Origin: Salvelinus alpinus
Lineage: Eukaryota; Chordata; Actinopteri; Salmoniformes; Salmonidae
NCBI RefSeq assembly: GCF_045679555.1
Contig: NC_092110.1
Span: 434,001-498,000 of the forward strand
DNA length: 64,000 bases
Direction of reading: 5' to 3'
Under the pieces are notes generated by a model. It saw nothing but the letters and a program-made list of their open reading frames with translations, searched no databases and was not told the DNA's origin. The translations under genes were made by a program, and so were the position numbers. Shown here one piece after another: positions 33,670 to 44,336 of the stretch (the first letter of the stretch is position 1; every line of letters begins with the position of its first letter).

Positions 33670-33832
33670 GTAACTTATGACGTTACTGTCTTTGGTCACG
33701 TGACTCCTCCGAAGGAGCAGCATGGCGGACATATATACGCAACCTCAAAACAAACTCCTGCAATTATACACTTAGCAAACCACGAAAACCGTGCGACAGG
33801 CCTAGGCCACGTCCGCCTGAGTACACTGCAAC
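33670..33832 (+). promoter_or_regulatory. Proximal promoter / 5' UTR of styx
   Basis: Just before the start codon lie TTATGACGTTAC (CRE-like, about 33676-33687) and the perfect palindrome GTCACGTGAC at 33695-33704, a strong USF/MITF-type E-box. A GC-rich stretch, GCAGCATGGCGGAC, and a CCACGTCC element follow. There is no TATA box near the ATG, in keeping with a housekeeping promoter. Activity is inferred from motifs only. Confidence 0.45.
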
Positions 33833-36800
33833 ATGGACGAGGATAATAAACTTCAGTTCCCGTCCCTTCCTGCGTCAAAGGATGACCTATTGGTAAGCGC
33901 TAGCATGCAAGCTAACAAAATCTTTCTGGTTAGCTAGCAAATGTCATGAACAACTTAGCTAACTTGCGAGTATACTCAAAAACAGCCCTTAACATGAACA
34001 ACTTAGTCTAATAAAATGTAATCTCACTCGCTAAATCGGACTTTTAGCTAAATGTAATCATGTCTGAAGCATTTTTCAAATTCTCTTGAATCACATTTCT
34101 GATCAAATTATGTTTTCCGTTAGCTACCTAGCTAATTTACCTAGCTAGTTTGCTAACTACCTAACCACATATCGCCAGTCGAAAGAGTTCAGCTAGCTGT
34201 CCTATTGGCAAGTGTAGCTTATGCTCGCTACAATAACACATCCGGGTAGGGGTATCTTGTGGCAGATGACTACTGACCGGCTAAGAGAACGAACTAACCA
34301 GTCAGTTAACACATTCCATTGATTTTCTGATCTATTCCACAGGACTGGGCGTATCCAATGAGAAGAGAGATGCAGGTACCGTTAGCTAGTTGCCCTTTTT
34401 GTCCCCAAAATGGAATTATTGTAAGGGGCACCAAAAGTGACTGCTGCTGAGTGATATTAGTTATAATAGCTAAATCATGTAATCTCATAATAATGTACCT
34501 AAAACCTGTTCATCTGTTGTTTTAGGAGATTCTACCAGGTCTGTTTTTAGGTCCCTACTCAGCTGCTATGAAAAGCAAGGTAATTTGGTATCCCGTAAAT
34601 CTGCTGGGGTGGCTATTCTTATCTGCTGAGGGCAGGTGTGGGTGTAGGCATTTGTTCCAGACCAGTCATGCGGAAACCGTTTACTGTTTAAGAACCAAAC
34701 GGAATGAAACTACCCAAATATTTAACCTTTTTTTAGCTAGACAAGTCAGTTAAGAACAAATTCTTATTTACAATGACGGCCTACCCCAGCCGAACCCGGA
34801 CGACGCTGGGCCAATTGTGCGCCGCCCTATGGGACTCCCAATCACGGCCCGGATGTGATGCAGCCTAGATTCGAACCAGGTACTGCAGTGACGCCTCTTG
34901 CACTGAGATGCAGTGTCTTAGTCCACTCCGCCACAAGTAACGCTAATTTGCAATAGACAAAACGTTTTGCAACAGAATTGGCGTAATGATTACACCCCTG
35001 ATTCAACCTGTCAAAGTCTTGACTATAGACTGGGTTTAGTTGATTACTAGAAGCAGATGTGTTTCTGCTTGGCTAGATCAAAAGCCAGAACCCACACCGG
35101 CCCTCTACGTTGGTCATCGAACCATTGAAGGTCCTCAGCACAGTTTTCCTATAGCGATGGAACTAATGCTTACGAGTGTTTTAATGATCCTACAACGGCC
35201 GAATAACAAATTACGTGTGTCGTTGGAGCATGTGTTGATACTGATAGGATCGACAGAAAGGCAGGGCTGCTCTCTGATCAGCCTTCTCCATTCAAATCTT
35301 ACCATGAAATTATAATTATTCCACAATACTAACGACGGATCAGCTCCTAGAGAGATGATTTTGGGAAACCGGGCCCTGGACTATAAAATAACAACATACT
35401 GTAGAATCTCAAAAAGTGAACTCAACTCTTTTGTTCTCTTTTAGCTTTCCGTCCTTGAAAGACAGGGGATAACGCACATGGTGTGTGTCCGCCAAGATAT
35501 CGAGGCCAATTTTATAAAGCCCAACTTCCCACATAAATTTAGGTAAGCGACAAACTGAGAACAGGTACTTGTGGTGTTTATAACTCAGCCAATGACATCT
35601 CTCACTTAATATATCAGCTAATTAATGTGGCCTGCTTTCTTCTGTTTTTAGATACCTTGTTTTAGATATTGCTGACAATCCTGTGGAAAACATAATTCGA
35701 TATTTCCCTATGGTGAGTTTCAGCATGAGTGTGGTGGATAATGTTACATGGTATTGCAGTCGGTCAATAAAAAAAGTGGTCAGCTGAAGCAGATGCTTAG
35801 CTACAGGACTGTTTTGCTAGCACAGACTGGAATATGTTCCGGGATTCTTCCGATGGCATTGAGGAGTACACCATATCAGTCACTGGCTTCATCAATAAGT
35901 GCAATTGAAGTCGGAAGTTTAAATACACTTAGGTTGGAGTCATTAAAACTAGTTTTTCAACCACTCCACTCCAAACTATAGTTTTGGCAAGTCTACTTTG
36001 TGCATGACAAGTCATTTTTCCAATAATTGTTAACAGACAGATTAGATTATTTCACTTATACTTCACTGTATCACAATTCCAGTGGGTCAGAAGTTTACAT
36101 TCAATAAGTTGACTGTGCCTTTAAACAGTTTAGAACATTCCAGAAAATGATGTAATGGCTTTAGAAGCTTCTGATAGACTCATTGACATCATTTGAGTCA
36201 ATTGGAGGTGTACCTGTGGATGTATTTCAAGGCCTACCTTCAAACTCAGTGCCAAACAATAGTATGCAAGTATAAACACCATTGGACCACGCAGCCGTCC
36301 TACCGCTCAGGAAGGAGACATGTTCTGTCTCCTAGAGATGAACGTACTTTGGTGCAAAAAGTGCAAATCAATCCCAGAACAATAGCAAAGGAACTTGTAA
36401 AGATACTGGAGGAAACGGGTACAGAAGTATATATCCACAGTAAAACGTGTCCTATATCGACATAACCTGAAATGCCGCTCAGCAAGGAAGAAGCCACTGC
36501 TCCAAAACCACCATAAAAAAAGCCAGACTACGGTTTGCTACTTCACATGGGGACAAAGATCGTACTTTTTGGAGAAATGTCCTCTGGTCTGTTGAAACAA
36601 AAAAATAACTGTTTGGCCATAATGACCATCGTTATGTTTGAAGGAAATGGGGGGGATGCTTGCAAGCTGAAGAACACCATCCCAACCGTGAAGCACAGGG
36701 GTGGCTGCATCATGTTGTGGGGGTGCTTTGCTGCAGGAGGGACTGGTGTACTTCACAAAATAGATGGCATCATGAGGAAGTAAAATTATGTTGATATATT

Positions 36801-39800
36801 GAAGCAACAGCTCAAGACATGTCAGGAAGTTAAAGCTTGGTCGCAAATGGGTCTTCCAAATGGACAATGACCCCAAGCATACTTCCAAAGTTGTGGCAAA
36901 ATGGCTTAAGAACAACAAAGTCAAGGTATTGGAGTGACCATCACAAAGCCCTGACCTCAAGCCTATAGAAAATGTGTGGGCAGAACTGAAAAAGCGTGTG
37001 TGAGCAAGGAGGCCTAGAAACCTGACTCAATTACACCAGCTCTGTCAGGAGTAATGTGCCAAAATTCACCCAACTTATTGTGGGAAGCTTGAGGAAGGCT
37101 GCCCAAAACATTTGACCCAAGTTAAACAATTTAAAGGCAATGCTACCAAACACTCAATTAGTATATGTAAACTTCTGACCCACTGAGAATGTGATGAAAG
37201 AAATAAAAGCTGAAATAAATCTTTCTCTACTATTATTCTGACATTTCACATTCGTAAAATTAAGTGGTGATCATAACTGACCTAAGAAAGGGAATTTTTA
37301 CTAGGATTTGGAATTGTGAAAAACTGAGTTTAAATGTATTTGGCTAAGGTGTATGTAAACTTCCGACTTCAACTGTACATACCCCAACCAGAAGCCATGG
37401 ATTACAGGCAACATCCGCACTTAGCTAAAGGGTAGAGCTGCCGCTTTCAAGGAGTGGGACTCTAACCCGGGAAGCTTATAATAAATCCCGGTATACCCTC
37501 TGAAGAACCATCAAACAGGCAAAGCGTCAATACTGGAATAAGATCGAATCGTACTGACGGATTACCAGGACGTGTATTCCGAGCATGCGCTGACCAACTG
37601 GCAAGTGTCTTCATTGACATTTTTAATCTCTCCCCGAGTCTGTAATACCAACTTGTTTCAAGCAGACCACCATAGTCCCTGTGCCCAAGAACACTAAGTT
37701 AACCTGCCAAAATGACTACCGACCCATAGCACTCACGTCTGTAACCATGAAGTGCTTTGAAAGGCCAGTCATCGCTCACATCAACACCATTATCCCAGAA
37801 ACCCTAGACCCACTCCAATTTGCATACCGCCCTAACAGATCCACAAATGATGTAATTTCTATTGCACTCCACACTGCCCTTTCCCACCTGGACAAAAATA
37901 ACACTGATGTTAGAATGCTATTCATTGACTACAGCTCAGCGTTCAACACCATAGTGCCCTCAAAGCTCATCACTAAGCTAAGGACCCTGGGACTAAACAC
38001 CTCCCTCTGCAACTGGATCCTGGACTTCCTGATGGGCCACCCCCGGGTGGTAAGGGTAGGTAACAACACATCTGCCACGCTGATCCTCAACATGGGGGCC
38101 CCTCAGGGGTGCGTGCTCAGTCTCCTCCTGTACTCCCTGTTCACTCATGACTGCATGGCCAGGCACGACTCCAACACCATCATTAAGTTTGCCGATGACA
38201 CAACAGTAGTAGGCCTGATCACCGACAACAATGAGACCGCCTATAGTGAGGAGGTCAGAGACCTGGCCGAGTGGTGCCAGGACAACAAACTCTCCCTCAA
38301 TGTGATCAAGACAAAGGAGATGATTGTGGACTACTGGAAAAAGAGGACCGGCCACACCCCCATTCTCATCGACGGGGCTGAAGTGGAGCAGGTTGAGAGC
38401 TTCAAGTTCCTTGGTGTCCACTTCACCAACAAACTATCATGGTCCAAACACACCAAGACACACACCATGGGTCCTCAGATCCTCAAAGTTTTACAGCTGC
38501 ACCATTGAGAGCATCCTGACTGGTTGCATCACTGCCTGGTATGGCCTGCTCGGCCTCTATACCAGGCGGTGTCCGAGGAAGGCCCTGAAAATTGTCAGAC
38601 TCCAGCCACCCTAGTCATAGACTGTTCTCTCTGCCTGCCCTGCCCTGTCATGTTATTGTTAAAGGCCTAAATGTATATATTTTTCTCTCCACAGATTAAA
38701 GAATTTATTGATGGCTGTTTAGCCAGTGGAGGTAATAAACATTTCTTTAATTGAATAGTATCTTGTCTTTAGAATTTAGTTGCAATAAACTGTGTGCGTA
38801 TAACTGTGTGCGGGTACTTTTACTTCAATGTTACAGTTCTTGTACCCTGCACCTTGAGAATTGTTGGAATTTGCAGTACTATACAGTACTTTTGAACTCT
38901 TTACAATATACACTACCGTTCAAAAGTTTGGGGTCACTTAAATGTCCTTGTTTTTGAAAGAAAAGCTAAAAATGTTGTCCATTAAAAGACCATCAAATTG
39001 ATCAGAAATACAGCGTAGACATTGTTAATGTTGTAAATGCTGTACCTTTCCCTTCACAGAACAGAGCAAACTGGCTCTAACTAGAATAGAAAGAGGAGTG
39101 GGAGGCCTCAGTGCACAACTGAGCAAGAGGACAAGTACATTAGTGTCTAGTTTGAGAAACAGACGCCTCACAGGTCCTCAACTGGGAACTTCATTAAATA
39201 GTACCCGCAAAACACCAGTCTCAACGTTAACAGTGAAGAGGCGAATCTGGGATGCTGGCCGTCTAGGCAGAGTTCCTCTGTCCAGTGTCTGTGTTCTTTT
39301 GCCCATCTTTTCTTTTTATTGACCAGTCTGAGATATGGCTTTTTCTTTGCAACTCTGCCTAGAAGGCCAGCATCCCGGAGTCGCCTCTTCACTGTTGATG
39401 TTGAGACTGGTGTTTTGCGGGTACTATTTAATGAAGCTGCCAGTTGAGGACTTGGGAGGCATCTGTTTCTCAAACTAGAAGCTCTAATGTACTTGTCCTC
39501 TTGCTCAATTGTGCATTGGGGACTCCCACTCTTTCTATTCTGGTTAGGGCCAGTTTGCGCTGTTCTGTGAAGGGACTAGTACACGGCGTTGTACCAGCTC
39601 TTCAATTTCTTGGCCATTTCTCGCATGGAATAGCCTTCATTTCTCAGAACAAGAATAGACTGATGAGTTTCAGAAGAAAGTTATTTGTTTCTAGCCATTT
39701 TGAGCCTGTAATCGAACCCACAAATGCTGATGCTCCAGATATTCAACTAGTCTAAAGGCCAGTTGTATTCCTCCTTTAATCAGAACTACAGTTTTCAGCT

Positions 39801-42044
39801 GTGCTACCATAATTGCAAAAAGTGTTTTTCTAATGATCAATATTAGCCTTTTTAAAATGATAAACTTGGATTAGCTAACACAACATGCCATTGGAACACA
39901 GGAGTGATGGTTACTGATATTGGGCCTCTGTACGCCTATGTAGATATGCCATAAAAAATCAGCTGTTTCCAGCTACACTAGTCAATAACAACATTATCAA
40001 TGTCTACACTTTCTGATCCATTTGTTGTTTTAATGGACCAAATATGAGCTTTTCTTTCAAAAACAAGGGAATTTATAAGTGACCCCACTTATATCTTGAC
40101 TCTGTCCTTGTCTTGTTCACATAGGAAAGGTACTAGTTCATGGAAACGCAGGGATATCAAGAAGGTTTGTCACATCTCATGTTATCGATTTGATTTTGAA
40201 TAGATCCATAGTGTTTGAAAATACTCTTCTTGCCTGCTTGTCTATTGATCATGCTTGATCTTCCTGTTAGACCAGTATTACTCTCAATCACACTTGTCTT
40301 GTCCTTTCAGTGCTGCCTTAGTTATTGCATACCTTATGGAGACATTTGGCATAAAGTACAGGTAAGACCATTCAACCAACCAAGCAGGTATAATTTATTG
40401 CACAGACACTGTCCAGATGCATTGTGACCAAATATCTAGTAAAATGTCCTTCTGAAATGTGCTGGTTCTTCTACAGGGATGCTTTCAACCACGTTCAGGA
40501 GAGGAGATTCTGCATCAACCCTAACGTGGGCTTTGTGCATCAATTACAGGTAGGGTCCTGTGTATCAAGTCGTGAACTCATAATCTTTCAAACAGCTCTG
40601 ATCACTGAGATTACATGAGGCATATTCAATGGTTTTCAACTTTACAAATGTGGCAGATGGATGTCTGCTTGATACGAGACATTTCTGTCTGAATGGTTTG
40701 TAAATGCTGCGCTCTCCATCTCTTGATGACGGGTTTTCTAGGAATATGAAGCGATCTACTCAGCTAAACTAACCATCAAGATGATGTCACCAATACAGCT
40801 GGGCAGATCGTTCTCCCTGCATGCTGGAATGCCAGGTCAGTGTGTGCATCTTCCATTCAGGTTACAGGAACCTGGGCTCATTCCACGCTTACCAGACACG
40901 TTTGTGTCACCATGGGTGCATTTTAAGATGACTTACCAACGGCCTAGAATGCCCTCGATTGCAGTCGGCGGAGGTTCTTGTGTACAGACAACACATTTAG
41001 TGGTTTTCCAACCGCAAAGCTCATATAGCAACAGGGCACCATCAAAATAGCCACCGTTTTAGAGAAGAGTTTATTGTGACATTCTACCACCCTACATCGT
41101 CCAACAACACATTTAAAAACACTCACAAACGAAATATCATATTGCGGTGAGAGGTCTCTCAAATATCACATTCGTTTGGATCCACTATAGCAGGGGTACT
41201 CAAGTACTATTTGAGAAGTTCCGGTCACACACCTTTCCTAGGTGGCAGACCCCCACCTCGAAACCCATTTGACCCAAACTGTTCACAGCCCTCTTGGCGG
41301 AGATAGAATTTTTCATTTTAAAGCTAATTTCCCGCAATTCTACACATTTTCCATGCCCTATGAGAGTTTATATGATATCGGGTTGAAGTCCGACTGCGGT
41401 CTGCCAGTAGAGTATATGGGGGCACTACAGCTTATAAATCGTGGCAAATTATTCTTATTCAGGTTCACGTAGGTCAAGCTAAACACCCTAATTAATGATT
41501 GGGGGACAATTGTGCTTTCCACAATAGCTGCAGGGTGCAGTGGATGAGGAGCAACTGCAGAGACTTGAATCAAAACTTAAATCAAAACGGCATCACCGCC
41601 AATCATGTGGTTTATGCAGTCGACATGTAGGCTCAACTTTTATCCCCATGTTACAATATGCATTGAAAGAAGTTGATCAGCAACTGAGCAGAATTGATGC
41701 TCTCAAAAGTGCCCAAAAACAAGTGGTTCTTTCCCATGAAATTCAGGTGTTTACACAAAGTTTATTAAAGGGATACTTCGGTAATTTCCTACTTACCCAG
41801 ATTCAGACAAACTCACAGATACCATTTTTATGGCTCTGCGTGCAGTTTGAAAAAAATTTAAGGTAGCATATTGTCCCGAAGTATCCCTTTTAAGTTCACC
41901 ACCAGTCACTGCTGTCTTTCCCTTTCTTTATTTCTGGATGTTTGACCCTGTGAATGTCTGTACTTCGCAGGCAGCCTGAAACGAAGCCTGGAGGAAGACG
42001 AGGACTTCGGGGGAATGCAGGTCACTGCTGCACAGAACGGATAG
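33833..42044 (+). CDS. styx: Serine/threonine/tyrosine-interacting protein (STYX pseudophosphatase); 11 exons
   Basis: Dual-specificity-phosphatase fold without catalysis; mammalian STYX binds phosphorylated partners, anchors ERK1/2 in the nucleus and inhibits the ubiquitin ligase adaptor FBXW7. Exons read from GT-AG signals and phase: 33833-33892, 34343-34375, 34526-34579, 35445-35542, 35652-35712, 38695-38731, 40125-40164, 40311-40361, 40477-40549, 40742-40835 and 41971-42044. They total 675 bp, 224 aa (human 223). Matching landmarks include [52 protein letters not shown] and the C-terminus ending AAQNG. The active-site loop reads HGNAGISR at residues 120-127, so Gly121 stands where active enzymes have Cys, the defining STYX change. 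Exon 2 is only 33 bp. Intron 5 (3.0 kb) holds a LINE with a Tc1 inside; intron 6 holds a palindromic Tc1 derivative. No disabling change was seen. Confidence 0.97.
34735..34938 (-). mobile_element. tRNA-derived SINE (salmonid type), styx intron 3
   Basis: Read on the minus strand it starts with a tRNA-like head (GGCGGAGTGGACTAAG near 34930 and a box B GGTTCGAATCT near 34870). A body with CGCACAATTGGCCCAGCG follows, and it ends with AAATAAGAATTTGTTCTTAA and CTGACTTGTCTAGC. This is the arrangement of salmonid HpaI/SlmI-style SINEs. It lies between styx exons 3 and 4 and does not affect splice sites. Confidence 0.85.
35772..38640 (+). mobile_element. L2-type LINE in styx intron 5, interrupted by a Tc1
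   Basis: Same family as the LINE at 29985-32550, here in + orientation. The linker after the endonuclease appears at 35800-35905, is broken by the Tc1 element 35902-37377, and resumes with ACCCCAACCAGAAGCCATGG. Reverse transcriptase is open over 37681-38508: [53 protein letters not shown] and catalytic [13 protein letters not shown], ending in [16 protein letters not shown]. The endonuclease and the 5' end are missing. It ends at about 38640, 55 bases before styx exon 6. Confidence 0.9.
35902..37377 (+). mobile_element. Tc1/mariner element nested in the LINE of styx intron 5
   Basis: Left end CAATTGAAGTCGGAAGTTTA at 35902, right end CTTCCGACTTCAACTGTA finishing at 37377. Family as at 51-965. 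Compared with the family it lacks the segment with the transposase start (AACTCAGTGCC joins straight to AAACAATAGTATGC near 36250), and several stops interrupt the rest. Readable blocks include [16 protein letters not shown] (about 36690-36745). Confidence 0.93.
38911..40087. mobile_element. Palindromic Tc1-like element in styx intron 6
   Basis: Starts after TA with CACTACCGTTCAAAAGTTTG. The right side mirrors the left: AAGCTTTTCTTTCAAAAACAAG-type sequence near 40050 is the complement of CTTGTTTTTGAAAGAAAAGC near 38947, but the last ~23 bases of the right terminal repeat are missing. In the middle the transposase N-terminal region is present twice, head to head: + strand 39098-39280 ([20 protein letters not shown]) and minus strand about 39335-39475 ([19 protein letters not shown]). 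It therefore forms a long foldback rather than a normal element. It ends only 37 bases before styx exon 7. Confidence 0.85.
41769..41889. mobile_element. TTAA-flanked MITE (piggyBac-like), last styx intron
   Basis: A 121-bp foldback with ends AGGGATACTTCGG and CCGAAGTATCCCT. TTAA lies directly outside on both sides (41765-41768 and 41890-41893), the target duplication of piggyBac-type elements. It lies 81 bases before styx exon 11; the open frame 41540-41866 crossing it is not coding. Confidence 0.75.
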
Positions 42045-42560
42045 GTTTATTATGCAGATAGCGGTGTCTTTGCATACAGTGCACTCTTCTTTTTTCTTTT
42101 TTTCTTTTTTTTTTTACAAACATTTTTATTGGGATTAAAAATGTAAATATTTCAATTTTTCTAACGGGGAAGGGTGGGGGATTGGGTTCGCTTCCTGACG
42201 TCTGAGACCAAAGGGAGGGGGGTACAGTTTCATAAGTGATTATTTTTTGCTGTATGCACTGATGTTTTTTGCAGTTTTATACTATTTAAAGCATTTTGCA
42301 TTTTCAGCGGGACAGTATTGCAATAATGCACTTTTGATACTTGAATTGTTATTTCTCGCCAGAAGGTGGCAGTTGGCGTAAGGGACAGTAATAGAATGTC
42401 AATGCCCTATAGAGAGATGGAGGCCCACATTTGGGATTTGGGAGTGTTGGACAGAGATCAGGCTTAAAATGTGATGGTATTTAAGTGAAAGGGAGAGAAA
42501 GCTTGCCAGAGAATTAACGACCCACTGCTCAATAAACAGACTGCTAACATGTCTGTTGTA
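42045..42560 (+). other. Probable styx 3' UTR
   Basis: After the TAG come T-rich runs and then AATAAA at 42531-42536, the first good poly(A) signal, suggesting a UTR of about 0.5 kb. No repeat was recognised within it. Confidence 0.5.
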
Positions 42561-42971
42561 CTGTCATTTCTAGATTATCAAGTTAACGTAAAAGTCAATG
42601 CACCCAAGTAGTGTAAGTCAGGTTTTTGTATTTCGAGCAATAGACAAAGTAACAACCAGTCGAATGTTAAAGTATTTATTTGCATTTTACATAGAATGTA
42701 TTCTTATAATTAAATGATCAAATACAAATGTCTCCAGTTATGACTAATAGTTTTAAAAACTAAGGTTGAATAAATAAGCTTTCACTACAATTACATTTAA
42801 TTTACCCCACACAAATATACATGGCAATTCTTTGATATCTGATACCAAATGTACTGTAGCTATGTATTTTATGCGACAGAATTTCCTCTTGATTACAAAC
42901 TTCCTGAGGGCTGATGCAACCCATGTCAAATCAAATTGTATTTGTCACATGCGCCGGATACAACCGGTGTA
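42561..42971. other. Intergenic with SINE/LINE tail fragment
   Basis: Mostly unassigned. At 42928-42969 the words TCAAATCAAATTGTATTTG and CACATGCGCCGGATAC are a fragment of the same 3' tail type seen at 29985. The following Tc1 is inserted at a TA (42970-42971) next to it. Confidence 0.55.
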
Positions 42972-44336
42972 CAGTCGTGGCCAAAAGTTGAGAATGAAAC
43001 CAATATTAATTTTCACAAAGTCTGCTGCCTCAGTTTGTATGATGGCAATTTGCATATACTCCAGAATGTTATGAAGAGTGATCAGATGAATTGCAAAGTC
43101 CCTATTTGCCATGCAAATGAACTGAATCCCCAAAAAACATTTCCACTACATTTCAGCCCTGCCACAAAAGGACCAGCTGACATGTCAGTGATTCTCTTGT
43201 TAACACAGGTGTGAGTGTTGACAAGGCTGGAGATCCCTCTCATGCTGATTGAGTTTGAATAACAGACTGGATGCTTCAAAAGGAGGGTGGTGCTTGGATT
43301 CATTGTTCTTCCTCTGTCAATCATGGTTACCTGCAAGGAAACACGTGCCGTCATCATTGCTTTGCACAAAAAGGGCTTCACAGGCAAGGATATTGCTGCC
43401 AGTAAGATTGCACCTAAATCAACCATTTATCGGATCATCAAGAACTTCAAGGAGAGCGGTTCAATTGTTGTGAAGAAGGCTTCAGGGCGCCCAAGAAAGT
43501 CCAGCAAGCGCCAGGACCGTCTCCTAAAGTTGATTCAGCTGCGGGATTGGGGCACCGCCAATACAGAGCTTGCTCGGGAATGGCAGCAGGCAGGTGTGAG
43601 TGCATCTGCACGCACAGTGAGGCGAAGACTTTTGGAGGATGGCCTGGTGTCAAGAAGGGCAGCAAAGAAGCCACTTATCTCCAGGAAAATCATCAGAGAC
43701 AGACTGATATTCTGCAAAAGGTACAGGGATTGAACTCCTGAGGACTGGGGTAAAGTCATTTTCTCTGATGAATCCCCTTTACGATTGTTTGGGGCATCTG
43801 GAAAAAAGTTTGTCCGGAGAAGACAAGATGAGCTCTACCATCAGTCCTGTGTCATGCCAACAGTAAAGCATCCTGAGACCATTCATGTGTGGGGTTGCTT
43901 CTCAGCTAAGGGAGTGGGCTCACTCACAATTTTGCCTAAGAACACAGCCATGAATAAAGAATGGTACCAACACATCCTCCGAGAGCAACTTCTCCCAACC
44001 ATCCAGGAACAGTTTGGTGACGAACAATGCCTTTTCCAGCATGATGGAGCACCCTTCCATAAGGCAAAAGTGATAACTAAGTGGCTCGGGGAACAAAACA
44101 TAGATATTTCCATGGCCAGGAAACTCCCCAGACCTTAATCACATTGAGAACCTGTGGTAAATCCTCAAGTGGCGGGTGGACAAACAAAACCCCACAAATT
44201 CTGACAAACTCCAAGCATTGATTATTCAAGAACGGGCTGCCATCAGTCAGGATGTGGCCCAGAAGCTAATTGACAGTATGCCAGGGCGGATTGCAGAGGT
44301 CTTGAAAAAGAAGGGTCAACACTGCAAATATTGACA
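42972..44336 (+). mobile_element. Tc1/mariner element, lightly damaged, 3'-truncated
   Basis: Starts CAGTCGTGGCCAAAAGTTGA after TA. The transposase region is nearly complete (see the pseudogene 43323-44334). The right terminal repeat expected from this family was not found; recognisable sequence stops shortly after the transposase stop. It lies between the styx 3' end and an unassigned region. Confidence 0.9.
43323..44334 (+). pseudogene. Tc1-like transposase pseudogene
   Basis: The ATG at 43323 opens a frame beginning MVTCKETRAVIIALHKKGFT, followed by the N-terminal helix-turn-helix region (STIYRIIKNFKESGSI) and a GRPRKSS linker. The frame is stopped by TGA at 43731-43733, where the family has Trp (YRDWTPEDW), and then continues in the same frame with TPEDWGKVIFSDES (first catalytic Asp) and FQHDGAPFHKAK (second). 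Near 44112 a small deletion shifts the frame; PGNSPDLNHIENLW, with the third acidic residue, is in another frame and is followed by a TAA at Leu-Trp-stop. The final stop is at 44332-44334. Only three lesions were seen, fewer than in other copies here, suggesting a fairly recent death. Confidence 0.9.

Noticed and set aside
33652-33846. Open frame overlapping the styx start
   Set aside because: Different frame from styx exon 1, covers the promoter and 5' UTR, no conserved features.
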